Shown: positions 39,201 to 48,940, counted from the stretch's first letter. The stretch: DNA of 64,000 nt from Nitrosomonadales bacterium (GCA_023259055.1 JAHFQZ010000003.1:345666-409665); one strand, 5' to 3'. Numbers and translations are program-made. The notes: generated by a model from the sequence alone, not told the origin.

Positions 39201-40579
39201 GCTTTATTTTCCTTTGGTTGAGGGGGAATTGTAGTCGTGCGCGGCAGGGTGAAGAAAAAGGTGCTTCCCCGACCGACCGTGGATTCAAGCCAGATGCGCC
39301 CGCCGTACATTTCCACGATTTTCTTTACCAGCGCCAAGCCGACGCCGGTGCTTTCCACGCGGTCGCGCGGGGCGAGTGTCTGGAACAACTGGAAGATTTT
39401 TTCAAAATGCTGCTGATCAATGCCCGGGCCGTTGTCGGCGATGCTGAATTTCCATTGACTGCCATCGGCGACACAGGCAATGCGAATTTCGCCCTCGGGT
39501 TTATCCATGTATTTGATGGCGTTGGAGAGCAGGTTCTGGAACAGCTGCTGGATACGGGTCGGCTCTGTCATGACGGTCGGCAATGGATTCACGATGCTGA
39601 CCGTAATATTTTCTGGCGGGGCAAGCAGATCGATCACTTCCTGCACCAGCCGGTTAAGTTCCACCGCGATGATCGTTTCTTTCACCCGGCCCACCCGCGA
39701 ATATTGCAATATTCCGTCGATCAGGCCGTCCATGCGGCGCACCCGGCCGATCAACAGGCGCATATGCTCCTTGCCTTCGTCGTCGAACTTGTCCGCATAA
39801 TCCGTGGAAATCCAGTCCGCCAGCGAGCCGATGGCACGCAGCGGGGCCTTGAGGTCGTGGGATACCACATAACCGAAATTCTTGAGTTCTTCGTTGGCGC
39901 TCTCCAGCTCGTGCATCAAGAGCGCTCGTTGTTCCTCGGCCTGCTTGCGCTCGGCCAATTCACGAACGATGAACAGAAACAGCACGCCGAAAAAAATGGC
40001 TACAGAAATCAGGGCCACAAAGAAGATGGTAAGCATCCGGTCGGCATTTGCCTGGGAAGCATCTACCCACTGCTGCAAACGGGCATTTTCTCCCTTCTCC
40101 AACTGCAGCACCGTTTCATGGATGGCCTCCATTTCCCGCTCACCGTCGCCAATCATCAGTTTGAGGCGCGCCTGCTCGAAGCCCTGCTCGCGCCGTACTT
40201 TCAATACTCCTTCCAGAAGCGTGAGACGTGCGTCGATATGCTCGTTCAGTCGACGCAGCAATGCCTGCTGGCCGTAATTGTCGGCGGTGGCATCGTGAAC
40301 CTTGCCGAGCAGGATGTGTATGCGGTCGATGTAGGCGCGCCGCGGTGCAAGATGGCGTTCATCGCCGCTGATCAGATAGATGCGCTGCCGGGTTTCTGCC
40401 TGATTCGTCAGTGAGAATATTTCTTCCAGTGCGGTGATGGTTTCCTGGCTGTGCGTGGCCTGGGTGGAGGCGTGCATGAAGCTTACGGTCGACTGATAGG
40501 CAAGCCAGCCGATGGCAGCAAGAATAGCCAGCGCCACGGCAAAGCCGGTAAGTACCTTATGTTCGATGGACCATTTCAT
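39197..40579 (-). CDS. CHASE3-type membrane sensor histidine kinase
   Basis: 460 residues. TM1 (about 10-28), a periplasmic helical CHASE3-like region (about 35-180; QETITALEEIFSLTNQAETR and LISGDERHL), TM2 (about 184-206), a short coiled coil, the HisKA box YVVSHDLKAPLRAIG (phospho-His about 240), then HATPase motifs NLLSNAIKY (N), DNGPGID (G1) and GVGLALVKKIVEMYGG (G2). It is the first gene of the leftward signalling operon. The sensed signal is unknown. The C-terminal PQPKENKA is short and non-catalytic. Confidence 0.93.
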   Translation of the reverse strand: MKWSIEHKVLTGFAVALAILAAIGWLAYQSTVSFMHASTQATHSQETITALEEIFSLTNQAETRQRIYLISGDERHLAPRRAYIDRIHILLGKVHDATADNYGQQALLRRLNEHIDARLTLLEGVLKVRREQGFEQARLKLMIGDGEREMEAIHETVLQLEKGENARLQQWVDASQANADRMLTIFFVALISVAIFFGVLFLFIVRELAERKQAEEQRALLMHELESANEELKNFGYVVSHDLKAPLRAIGSLADWISTDYADKFDDEGKEHMRLLIGRVRRMDGLIDGILQYSRVGRVKETIIAVELNRLVQEVIDLLAPPENITVSIVNPLPTVMTEPTRIQQLFQNLLSNAIKYMDKPEGEIRIACVADGSQWKFSIADNGPGIDQQHFEKIFQLFQTLAPRDRVESTGVGLALVKKIVEMYGGRIWLESTVGRGSTFFFTLPRTTTIPPQPKENKA

Positions 40580-40932
40580 TGGCAGTTATTGCTGCTGTCA
40601 GTTAGAAATTAATTTCAATTAACTAAAGCCTATTAATTGATGCTGATTTTGACATGACTACCGATTCCGGTGGCTTGCTATCGCTCTTCGCCATGAATCA
40701 TATCGTAACCGATTTAATTTGATACGTTGTCGTATTAGGCAAAGTTAGGCGGATTCAAGAACCAATCGCAATAGTTAATGCTGAAAACACACTTTGGGGA
40801 AGATCGACCATCTGCAGTTGTTAGCTGACGTTGAATCCGCCTGCGGTTTGGTTCTGGCGAATTCAACTCTGTAAAAGCATGATCCAGAAATCAATCACAG
40901 AATGAATGTACAGAAATCAAATTGCGCAACCC
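40580..40932. other. 353-base intergenic region with crossed inverted repeats
   Basis: No gene seen between the kinase start and the YebC-family stop. GGCGGATTCAA (40748-40758) is inverted at 40831-40841, and AGAACCAA (40758-40765) is inverted at 40848-40855. The two pairs interleave (A-B-A'-B'), so in RNA they could form a pseudoknot but not nested hairpins. Confidence 0.6.
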
Positions 40933-41637
40933 CTACCCCGCTAACCCCACATAGACATTCTGCACATCATCATCCGCATCAATCGCTTCCAGAAACGCTT
41001 CCACTTCTTCACGCTCGGCATCATTGCTGAGTGTGACAGGATTCTTCGGGCGATAGCCTAGCTGGGCGGAGATAACGTTGAAGCCTTGTGCTGGCAAAGC
41101 GCGGCACACGGCATCCAGGTCGGTGACGTCGGTGATGAAAAGAGTTGCGCCCTCGTCTGCCGGTTCAAAGTCCTGCGCGCCGGCTTCGATGGCGGCGATT
41201 TCTGCATCGGCTTCTTTGGAATTCGGTGTAGCTTCAATCATGCCGACGTAGTTGAAGTCCCATGAGACGGAGCCTTCTGCGCCGAGCTGTCCTTTGCGGA
41301 ACAGTCCGCGCATGCTGGACATGGTGCGGTTGGTGTTGTCGGACAGGCATTCGACGATCACGGGGACGCGGTGTGGCGCGAAACCTTCGTAGACGAGGCG
41401 TTCCAGATTCGCGCCTCCGTCGAGCAGGCCTGCGCCTTTTTTGATCGCGCGCTCCAGCGTTTCACGCGGCATGGAGGCTTTCTTGGCTTGCTCGACCACG
41501 AGGCGCAAGCGCGCGTTCGAGTCCGGATCGGCTCCACCTCGGGCGGCGACCGTGATTTCTTTGCACAGCTTGCCGAAAATCTTACCCTTGGCGTTCGCTA
41601 CGATATCTTTGTGTCTGGCTTTCCACTGTGCGCCCAT
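40933..41637 (-). CDS. YebC/PmpR-family (TACO1-like) protein
   Basis: 234 residues. [20 protein letters not shown] is the family N-terminus, followed by the [17 protein letters not shown] block, the AIKKGAG loop and a C-terminal ferredoxin-like domain ending in the acidic [13 protein letters not shown]. Members are described as transcriptional regulators or as factors relieving ribosome stalling. The N-terminal AQWKARH form is closer to the YeeN branch than to YebC proper (MAGHSKW). An acidic final segment with DDD is typical. It runs behind rep with an 85-base gap. Confidence 0.9.
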   Translation of the reverse strand: MGAQWKARHKDIVANAKGKIFGKLCKEITVAARGGADPDSNARLRLVVEQAKKASMPRETLERAIKKGAGLLDGGANLERLVYEGFAPHRVPVIVECLSDNTNRTMSSMRGLFRKGQLGAEGSVSWDFNYVGMIEATPNSKEADAEIAAIEAGAQDFEPADEGATLFITDVTDLDAVCRALPAQGFNVISAQLGYRPKNPVTLSNDAEREEVEAFLEAIDADDDVQNVYVGLAG

Positions 41638-41722
41638 AGCTATTCTCTTGTTTGTTGGTTATTCAAAATCCTCTGCATATTGCCTCAAGTGCGGGGCGAG
41701 CGGTTGTAATTTCACCAAGCCA

Positions 41723-43720
41723 TTATTCCGTCGCCGGCTTATTCAGCATCGCTTTCAACCTCGCCAGCTTGTCCATGCCTTCGCCTTTGGTCACGGTGGG
41801 CACGGCGTCGGCGTGTCCGCCCGCATAGACCAATTCGTCCTCTGGCATTTCTTCCAGAAAACGGCTCGGCTCGCAGGCCATCCAGTCCTTGCCGCGCTTG
41901 CGGCGGTTGCAGTAGCTGATCTGCAGGCTGCGCTCGGCGCGGGTGATGCCGACGTACATCAGGCGGCGCTCCTCTTCGATCTGTTTTTCGTCGCTGTCGC
42001 GGAACGGCAGGATGTCTTCTTCCGCGGCGATGATGAACACATGCGGAAATTCCAGACCCTTGGCGGCATGCAGCGTGGACAGCGAGACGGCATCCGGCTC
42101 CTGGTCTTTGCCTTCGAGCATGTTGATCAGCGCGATGGTCTGCACCATGTCGATCAGTGACTTCTCGTCGGCCTCGGCTTTGCGCTTGAGCCATCCGATG
42201 AAGTCTTCGACGTTCTCCCATTTGCTCTCCGCCTGTCTCGGCTCGTGCGAGTCGTACAACCAGGTTTCGTAGTTGATCGCGCGCAGCAGTTCGTCGAGTA
42301 ATTCGCCGCACGGGTCTTTGTCGGCGCGGTCCTGGATGCGGTTGATGAAGTTACAGAACAGCATCAGTTCTTCGTGCTGGCGCGGTTGCAATTCCAGTTG
42401 GACTTGCGCTTCGAAGGCAGCCTCGAACAGGCTGATCTGGCGTGATCCGGCATAGCTGCCTAGCTTTTCCAGCGTGGTATTGCCGATGCCGCGCTTCGGC
42501 GTGGTGATCGCCCGGATGAAAGCCGGGTCGTCGTCGGGATTGGCGATCAACCTCAAATAGGCGGTGATATCTTTGATCTCGGCACGGTCGAAGAACGAGG
42601 TGCCGCCGCTGACGGTATAGGGAACGCGTTGGGCGCGCAGCTGCTCTTCGAAGGCGCGCGACAGGTGATTGCTGCGATACAGGATCGCGTAGTCGGCGAA
42701 GCGCGTGCGGTGCTCAAACTTGTGCGACATCAGTTTCATCACCACGCTTTCGGCTTCGTGCTCGTCATCGCGCGCCGCGTAGATGCGGATCGGGTCGCCG
42801 ATGCCGTGATCGCTCCACAAGTTCTTCTCGAACACTTTGGTGTTGTGGTTGATCAGGTGGTTCGCCACCTTGAGGATGCGCTGCGAGGAGCGGTAGTTCT
42901 GCTCCAGTTTGACGACGCGCAGGCTGGGGTAGTCTTTGCGCAGGTTGTGCAGGTTTTCGATGCTCGCGCCGCGCCAGGCATAGATTGCCTGATCGTCATC
43001 GCCCACTACCGTGAACGCGGCGCGGCTGCCCGCCAGCAGCTTGATCATCTGGTATTGGCAATCGTTGGTGTCCTGATATTCGTCGATCAGTAGATAGCGC
43101 AAGCGCTGTTGCCAACGCAGCAAAGCTTCTGAATGCTCCTTGAACAGCACTACCGGCAGATGGATCAAATCGTCAAAGTCCACCGCCTGATAGGCACGCA
43201 GCGTTTCCTGGTAGCGCGAATAAATGCGCGCCTGGACTTTTTGTTCATCGCCTTCCGAAATTTCAGCCGCCTGCTCCGGCGAGACGAAGGCCGACTTCCA
43301 GTTCGATATCTGCGTCTGGATATCGCGGATTTCCTGCTTGTCGCCGGAGTTGGTCAGCTCGCCGATGATCTTCCAGGTATCGCTGGAATCGAATATCGAG
43401 AACTGCGGCTTATAGCCCAGCAGTCCTGCTTCGGCGCGCAGGATGTTCATGCCCAGCGAATGAAAGGTGCTCACCACCAGCCCCTTGGTGCTGGTGCCCT
43501 GCAACAGGGTACCAGCACGCTCGCGCATCTCGTTGGCGGCTTTGTTGGTAAATGTGATTGCGGCGATGTTGCGCGCAGCATAGCCGCACTGGTCGATCAG
43601 GTAAGCGATCTTGTGTGTGATGACGCGCGTCTTGCCGCTGCCCGCCCCGGCCAGCACCAGCAAAGGGCCGTCGAGGTAGGTTACCGCTTCGCGTTGTACA
43701 GGGTTGAGTTTGTTTAGCAT
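41723..43720 (-). CDS. rep: ATP-dependent DNA helicase Rep
   Basis: Superfamily 1A 3'-5' helicase. 665 residues (E. coli Rep 673). The N-terminus LNPVQREAVTYLDGPLLVLA resembles Rep more than UvrD. Walker A is GAGSGKTRVITHKI (about 26-39), motif Ia ITFTNKAANEMRERA, motif II LLIDEYQDTN, motif III VGDDDQAIYAWRGA, motif IV LEQNYRSSQRIL, motif V LSTLHAAKGLEFPHVFI, motif VI YVGITRAE. All are intact, so it should be active. It sits downstream of the surE-pcm-nlpD-radical SAM run. Confidence 0.95.
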   Translation of the reverse strand: MLNKLNPVQREAVTYLDGPLLVLAGAGSGKTRVITHKIAYLIDQCGYAARNIAAITFTNKAANEMRERAGTLLQGTSTKGLVVSTFHSLGMNILRAEAGLLGYKPQFSIFDSSDTWKIIGELTNSGDKQEIRDIQTQISNWKSAFVSPEQAAEISEGDEQKVQARIYSRYQETLRAYQAVDFDDLIHLPVVLFKEHSEALLRWQQRLRYLLIDEYQDTNDCQYQMIKLLAGSRAAFTVVGDDDQAIYAWRGASIENLHNLRKDYPSLRVVKLEQNYRSSQRILKVANHLINHNTKVFEKNLWSDHGIGDPIRIYAARDDEHEAESVVMKLMSHKFEHRTRFADYAILYRSNHLSRAFEEQLRAQRVPYTVSGGTSFFDRAEIKDITAYLRLIANPDDDPAFIRAITTPKRGIGNTTLEKLGSYAGSRQISLFEAAFEAQVQLELQPRQHEELMLFCNFINRIQDRADKDPCGELLDELLRAINYETWLYDSHEPRQAESKWENVEDFIGWLKRKAEADEKSLIDMVQTIALINMLEGKDQEPDAVSLSTLHAAKGLEFPHVFIIAAEEDILPFRDSDEKQIEEERRLMYVGITRAERSLQISYCNRRKRGKDWMACEPSRFLEEMPEDELVYAGGHADAVPTVTKGEGMDKLARLKAMLNKPATE

Positions 43721-43836
43721 TCAGGGATACTGGGAAAGAGGTGTTGCTTAAGGTCGGATTCACTGTCTCATTACTCCCCTCTCCCGTCTGGGTTAGAGGA
43801 AATGTGAGCAGCGATTTTCATTCAGGGGTATTGAAG

Positions 43837-44697
43837 TTAGACACTCACCTTAACCGGCAGGCCAAGCTTGCCGATGCGCTCGGCGAAGGCTTGCAGATTT
43901 TCTGCGGGCAGTGCAGACAGGCGCGGCGCTTCCGGTTGCATCGAGGGACGCGCCAAGCCATAGAGCAGAACGCCCTGCGGTTTGTGCCCGTCGCGCAGCA
44001 GTGCTGAAACAAACTCAAGGTAGTCTTCTTCATCCTGCTTGCCGGGCGGCTCGCCGTCCAGCGCGAACCAGCAGGTTTGCAGCCAGGTCGGGCACAGCGC
44101 AATTGCAGCGGCTAGGTTGTCGCGCACTTTGATCATGCTGGTTTGTGTGTCGTTGATGAGCCTCATTCCCGCTTCGCTTGCGCGATCCAGCTTGAACCAT
44201 ACTTCACCATTCAGTTTCGCCATGGCGCGCAAGCCTTGCTGCACTTCGCTTCGATGCAGCAGACTGCCATTGGTGATCAGCACGGTTTTAACCTCTTCCG
44301 GCAAAGCCACTGTACTCCTCACCCTGGCGATGAGTTCGACGACTTGCACAAACTCTGCGCTGCTGGTCGGTTCGCCGTTGCCGGATATCGCGATGTCGTT
44401 GATACGCTGCAAACCTTCCGGGACGCGGTGCTTCATGAAATCGCCGTGCAGCAGCTCATTGAGAAAACCGCGCAGCTCATTTTCCAGAACGTCTAAATCG
44501 ACTGCAGGCGCTGTTCCGCGCGTCAAATTGGGGACCTGGCAATAGATGCAGCGCCAGTTGCAGGCGTTGTTGGGATTGAGATTGATGCCGACCGATACGC
44601 TGCCGGCACGGCGCGATACTACCGGATAGACATACCGCAGTGCCGCGCTGCCACGGTCGTGATTGGCTACGTCGAGAATGTAATCTGCTCCAGGCAT
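43837..44697 (-). CDS. Radical SAM protein of unknown function
   Basis: 286 residues from ATG at 44697, which has a GAGGAAG site and lies 13 bases after nlpD. The [4Fe-4S]/SAM motif is CNWRCIYC (Cys46, Cys50, Cys53: C-x3-C-x2-C). SGNGEPTSS (about 110-118) is the GGE-like SAM-binding strand. The N-terminal VYPVVSRRAGSVSVGINLNP and the C-terminal GVLLYGLARPSMQPEAPRLS are strongly patterned, suggesting a specific subfamily; I cannot name its substrate. Its position in the surE-pcm-nlpD operon, where rpoS often lies, is notable. Confidence 0.88.
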   Translation of the reverse strand: MPGADYILDVANHDRGSAALRYVYPVVSRRAGSVSVGINLNPNNACNWRCIYCQVPNLTRGTAPAVDLDVLENELRGFLNELLHGDFMKHRVPEGLQRINDIAISGNGEPTSSAEFVQVVELIARVRSTVALPEEVKTVLITNGSLLHRSEVQQGLRAMAKLNGEVWFKLDRASEAGMRLINDTQTSMIKVRDNLAAAIALCPTWLQTCWFALDGEPPGKQDEEDYLEFVSALLRDGHKPQGVLLYGLARPSMQPEAPRLSALPAENLQAFAERIGKLGLPVKVSV

Positions 44698-44710
44698 AAC
44701 CCAAGCTTCC

Positions 44711-45640
44711 TCAAGACTTGCCGAGAGGCAGGTATTTTGCCGGATCAACCGGCTTGCCTAAACGGCGCACTTCAAAATGCAGCTTGACCTGTTCGGCATC
44801 AGTGTTGCCCATGACGGCAATTTTTTGCCCGCGAGTGACGCTCTGCCCTTCCTTCACCAACACTTGATCGTTGTGGGCGTAGGCGCTGAGATAAGTTTTG
44901 TTATGTTTAATGATGACCAGCTTGCCATACCCGCGCAATCCGCTGCCGCTATACACCACCTTGCCGGGCGCACTGGCGACGACCGGTTGGCCGAGCTTGC
45001 CGGAAATATCGATGCCCTTGCGATTGGCCGACTCGGAAAAACCGGCAATCAATTTTCCCTGAGTGGGCATACTCCAAACCAGCTCAGCCTCCTCGCTATC
45101 ATCGGTATCAGCCGCTGCTACAACGGGTGTTGTGGCAACAGGCTGGGGTTTGCTTTCCACCTTGGCCACTACTGCGGGGCGGGGTTTGGGCGCCTCCTGA
45201 ACCTTCACGATCTGTGCCAAAGCAGCTTCGCTGTAAGGATACTTCACAAGCTTGGGCTGTTCTTTTATCGACGGGTCAGCCGGTTTTGTTTCGGTTGCAG
45301 CAGAAGAACTGCCGGTATTCGATCTACCTGGAAACAGACGGATTTCCTGCCCTATGGAAATCATGCTGGGATCCTTGATGGCATTCAATTCAGCTAGTTC
45401 GCGATAAGCAAACCCGTAATTGAAAGCAATGCTGTACAACGTATCGCCCTTTTGCACAACATGCACCTCTGGCCGCCAGTCTTTTTCGCGAGTGGATTTC
45501 TTTTGTGTCGGCTCAACCGAAGCTGCACTCTTCTTACCGGCATCACCTCGCTCGACGATTGGCGCGCGATGTCCGCTCGAAGAACAGCCACCCAACACAG
45601 TCGCTATAAACAACAGCGCGCAAATCCTGCTTTGTTTCAT
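44711..45640 (-). CDS. nlpD: Murein hydrolase activator NlpD (LysM + degenerate M23 lipoprotein)
   Basis: 309 residues. Lipoprotein signal with lipobox LGGC (Cys19). LysM domain (VHVVQKGDTLYSIAFNYGF, about 59-103), a Pro/Ala/Lys linker, and a LytM/M23 domain (about 195-305). The first zinc-ligand His of active M23 peptidases is replaced (NRKGIDISG instead of HxGxD), as in E. coli NlpD, so it is a presumed activator of amidase rather than a hydrolase. It overlaps pcm by four bases. Confidence 0.93.
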   Translation of the reverse strand: MKQSRICALLFIATVLGGCSSSGHRAPIVERGDAGKKSAASVEPTQKKSTREKDWRPEVHVVQKGDTLYSIAFNYGFAYRELAELNAIKDPSMISIGQEIRLFPGRSNTGSSSAATETKPADPSIKEQPKLVKYPYSEAALAQIVKVQEAPKPRPAVVAKVESKPQPVATTPVVAAADTDDSEEAELVWSMPTQGKLIAGFSESANRKGIDISGKLGQPVVASAPGKVVYSGSGLRGYGKLVIIKHNKTYLSAYAHNDQVLVKEGQSVTRGQKIAVMGNTDAEQVKLHFEVRRLGKPVDPAKYLPLGKS

Positions 45641-46293
45641 TCCTTCCCCATCTTGAGTGGTACGAATTTCACCGGTTCCAACTTGGTTTCGCGAAACCCC
45701 TTTACGTCACGTTCAACTAGGAACAGCCATTGTTCCTGCGATCCAACCGGCAGCACCATTCTACCACCGACAACGAGCTGCTCTCTCAATGTTGCCGACA
45801 GTGCTGGTGCTGCGGCGGCCATGACGATTCCATCAAACGGCGCAGCCTCCGGCAATCCGGCGCTTCCATCGGCATAACGCACGCTGACGTTGCGCATCTT
45901 CAGCTCGCCCAATTGTTTTCTGGCACGCTCGTAAAGCGGCCTGATGCGTTCCATGGTGTAGACCTCTTTCGCTACCTGAGACAGCACCGCAGCCTGATAG
46001 CCGCAACCGGTACCGATCTCCAGCACGCGGCCAAGCGGCCCCGTCGCACACAAAACTTCGATCATGCGCGCCACAATGTAAGGCCGGGAAATGGTTTGGT
46101 TGAAATTGATCGGCAGCGATACATCATCATAAGCGCGGCTCGCCAACGCTTCATCGACGAACAGATGGCGCGGCACGTCGAACATCGCCGCCAGCACGGC
46201 TTCGTCCTTGATGCCCTGTTCGCGCAGCCGCTCGATCAAGCGCGCACGGGTGCGCGACGAGGTCATGCCGATGCCGTTTACCCGCGTGTTCAT
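45637..46293 (-). CDS. pcm: Protein-L-isoaspartate O-methyltransferase
   Basis: Repairs isoaspartyl damage in proteins using S-adenosylmethionine. 218 residues from ATG at 46293 (the frame is open upstream but overlaps surE). LFVDEALASRAYDDVSLPI is family-typical, SAM motif I LEIGTGCGYQAAVLSQ (about 84-99), then YADGSAGLPEAAPFDGI. TISRPYIVARM is the isoaspartate-site region. It begins two bases after the surE stop and overlaps nlpD by four bases. Confidence 0.96.
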   Translation of the reverse strand: MNTRVNGIGMTSSRTRARLIERLREQGIKDEAVLAAMFDVPRHLFVDEALASRAYDDVSLPINFNQTISRPYIVARMIEVLCATGPLGRVLEIGTGCGYQAAVLSQVAKEVYTMERIRPLYERARKQLGELKMRNVSVRYADGSAGLPEAAPFDGIVMAAAAPALSATLREQLVVGGRMVLPVGSQEQWLFLVERDVKGFRETKLEPVKFVPLKMGKE

Positions 46294-46295
46294 TT

Positions 46296-47042
46296 CTAAG
46301 TCTGCTCGATCCAGCCGCGAACGGCATCGAGCTGGTTGTATTGGGTGAGATCGATTTGCAGCGGGGTGATCGATACCCGTTGTTGGGCCACCGCATGAAA
46401 ATCGGTTCCTTCTCCGGCATCCTGCGCCTTGCCTGCTGCGCCCACCCAATAGACAGTTTCACCGTGCGGATTGCTGGCCTTCACCACCGGCTCGGCCCTG
46501 TGCCGCTTGCCGAGACGAGTCACAGCGATACCCTGAAGTTGGTCATAAGGAACATCCGGCACGTTCACGTTGAGCAGCCACGGAAGGCTGTGCTTCTGCC
46601 TGGCGAAACGCTGCACCAGATCAGCGGCGACCCTGGCGGCTGTCTCGTAATTGGCGAATTCCTTACTCGCCATAGATACCGCAATCGAGGGAATGCCCAG
46701 CAGGAAACCTTCGGTTGCCGCTGCCACCGTTCCTGAATAAACGGTGTCATCGCCCATGTTGGCTCCGGAATTGATGCCGGAAACCACCATATCCGGCTGC
46801 TGGTCGAGCATCCCGGTAACCGCGAGATGAACGCAGTCCGTCGGCGTGCCATTGACATAATAAAAACCATTGTCGGAACGGCTCAGCTTGAGCGGACGAT
46901 CCAAGGTCAGGGAATTGCTTGCGCCGCTACGATCCCGTTCGGGTGCCACGACTATGATTTCGGCGATCTTGGCTAAATGCTCGGCGAGACATGCCAGGCC
47001 GGGTGCGAAATAGCCATCGTCATTGCTGATTAGAATGCGCAT
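46296..47042 (-). CDS. surE: 5'-nucleotidase/polyphosphatase SurE
   Basis: Stationary-phase survival nucleoside monophosphatase. 248 residues, standard. The metal site NDDG is at residues 7-10 ([11 protein letters not shown]), with [13 protein letters not shown] (about 39-51), [11 protein letters not shown] and [14 protein letters not shown] (metal-binding Asn, about 87-100). It starts the surE-pcm-nlpD run, an order widely conserved in proteobacteria. Confidence 0.97.
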   Translation of the reverse strand: MRILISNDDGYFAPGLACLAEHLAKIAEIIVVAPERDRSGASNSLTLDRPLKLSRSDNGFYYVNGTPTDCVHLAVTGMLDQQPDMVVSGINSGANMGDDTVYSGTVAAATEGFLLGIPSIAVSMASKEFANYETAARVAADLVQRFARQKHSLPWLLNVNVPDVPYDQLQGIAVTRLGKRHRAEPVVKASNPHGETVYWVGAAGKAQDAGEGTDFHAVAQQRVSITPLQIDLTQYNQLDAVRGWIEQT

Positions 47043-47140
47043 CGTTGGTCAATAATGAGGTTGGAAGAATCGATGCGATTGTGCCATAAGCGCATGATTA
47101 TTTGTTACCTGATGCAGGCTCAACGAACTCGAATGCTCCG

Positions 47141-48727
47141 TTAGCCTTCGAGCGAGACATTGCGTGTTTCCGGCAGGAAAATCAAACCGATCACAAAAGC
47201 TGCTGTCAACAACCCGACCGGATACCACATACCCGACAATGGGTCGCCCGCCTTCACGCTGAGCAGCGTGATCATGAACGGCGACAAGCCGCCAATCCAG
47301 CCAGCGCTGAGATTGTGCGGCAATGCCACCGCCGTATAGCGGGTACGCGCCGGGAATAATTCGGCCAGAGTGGCGGTTTGCGGACCGGTGATCAGCCCTA
47401 CGGCAGTGACCGGGATCAGCAGCAACAAAAAAATCATGAACCGGTTAATCTGCTTCGGGTCGGCCTGCTCTGTCCAGCCCTCGGCCTTCAGCATCAACTT
47501 GAGCTGTTCGGGTTGATAACCGGCCACCTCATGCGTCCCGATACGCACCAAAGTGGCATCTTGCGCCTGCAACGGATAGAGGGAGTAAGACACGCCCAGG
47601 TTGGACAGCATTTGCTGGTTGCGCTCGCAGTCATTCTTCGTTTCGGTGAACGGATCATAGCCGCAGGATAGTCCATACAGCGCCACCACTGCCTCGCTGT
47701 TGAAGCGCTCCAGCGCAGGGTTGCCGTAATGCATCAAACCTTTGAACACCGGAAAGATCGCCAGGCAGCCGACCAGCAACCCGGCCAGCAGCACCGGCCT
47801 GCGCCCGATGCGGTCCGACAGCCAGCCGAAATAAATGGTCAGCGGGAACAACACCAGCGTGCTCAGCATCACCAGTGTCGAAGACACCTGCGGATCCAGC
47901 CTGACAACGCTTTTCAGATACACGTTGGCATAAATTTGCGATGAAAAGAACAGCAGCGACCCGCCGGCGGAAATGCAGAAAAACAATAGAGCCATACGGC
48001 CAAGCGTATGGCGGTTGGTCAGGCATTCGCGCAGCGGCGCCTTGGACAAAGCATGTTTCTCGCGCAAATGCAGGAACACCGGCGATTCGTACATGTTCAC
48101 CCGGCTCTTGATCGAGATCAGCAACAACAGGATGGAAAGCAGGAACGGCACGCGCCATCCCCATGCCTGAAAGTCTTCGGAGCTCAAATACGATTGCAAC
48201 AGCACCACCTGCAAGGTGGACACCAAAATGCCCAGCGGCCCCATCAATTGCAGCACGCTGGTATAGATGCCGCGTTTGTTGGCCGGAGCATGCTCGGTCA
48301 GATAAACCGCCGCGCCGCCAATCTCTCCACCCACCGAGAACCCCTGCAACAGGCGCAACACCAGCAAAAGTATCGGGGCAAGCATACCCACCTGCGCATA
48401 GGTCGGTAACAGCCCGACGCAAAACGTCGACAAACCCATCAGCACGATGGTGGCGATAAAGATCGGACGACGGCCATACTTGTCGCCCAGCGACCCGAAC
48501 AACGCAGCACCGAGCGGACGCACCAGCATGCCGACTCCGAAGGTGGCTAGGCTGGCCAGCAGTGCCGCAACCGGATTTTCCTGGGGGAAAAACAACGTGC
48601 TGAAATAGGTGGCTAATGAAGCGAATGTGAGGAAGTCATACCATTCCAGAAAAGTACCGAAGCAAGCCGCTATGGCAACCTTGCGCTGAATAACAGCGGA
48701 CTCTTGTGGAGGAGAACTATCGGACAT
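47141..48727 (-). CDS. MHS-type major facilitator transporter with a large extra loop
   Basis: 528 residues from ATG at 48727. FLEWYDFLTF in TM1, GDKYGRRP in loop 2-3, and LRLLQGFSVGGEIGGAAVYLTEHAP place it in the metabolite:H+ symporter group (ProP/KgtP relatives). About twelve hydrophobic helices. Between TM9 and TM10 lies a hydrophilic insertion of about 95 residues (about 330-425) with two Cys (LSCGYDPF and NDCERNQQ), probably extracytoplasmic and possibly disulfide-linked. Substrate unknown, plausibly an organic acid or osmolyte. Two further homologous helices follow the loop. Confidence 0.88.
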   Translation of the reverse strand: MSDSSPPQESAVIQRKVAIAACFGTFLEWYDFLTFASLATYFSTLFFPQENPVAALLASLATFGVGMLVRPLGAALFGSLGDKYGRRPIFIATIVLMGLSTFCVGLLPTYAQVGMLAPILLLVLRLLQGFSVGGEIGGAAVYLTEHAPANKRGIYTSVLQLMGPLGILVSTLQVVLLQSYLSSEDFQAWGWRVPFLLSILLLLISIKSRVNMYESPVFLHLREKHALSKAPLRECLTNRHTLGRMALLFFCISAGGSLLFFSSQIYANVYLKSVVRLDPQVSSTLVMLSTLVLFPLTIYFGWLSDRIGRRPVLLAGLLVGCLAIFPVFKGLMHYGNPALERFNSEAVVALYGLSCGYDPFTETKNDCERNQQMLSNLGVSYSLYPLQAQDATLVRIGTHEVAGYQPEQLKLMLKAEGWTEQADPKQINRFMIFLLLLIPVTAVGLITGPQTATLAELFPARTRYTAVALPHNLSAGWIGGLSPFMITLLSVKAGDPLSGMWYPVGLLTAAFVIGLIFLPETRNVSLEG

Positions 48728-48854
48728 TTTGGCGATAAGGGAAGCTTGAACAGTCAGGATAGTTTGAAATTGCCTGCAAAATCGTATTATTAAGCTGAGC
48801 TGTTTTATCACTTGAAATTCATGCCCAACGATCTCATGGCTTATTGAATTTAAC

Positions 48855-48931
<77 letters not shown>

Positions 48932-48940
48932 AAGCTGTAG

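Noticed and set aside
43741..44545. Forward frames over the radical SAM gene
   Set aside because: The reverse strand carries the full radical SAM motif set, while the forward frames are antisense artefacts.
46294..46449. Longer N-terminus for Pcm
   Set aside because: It would overlap surE by about 150 bases with Arg/Pro-rich, non-conserved sequence; the ATG at 46293 fits the family.
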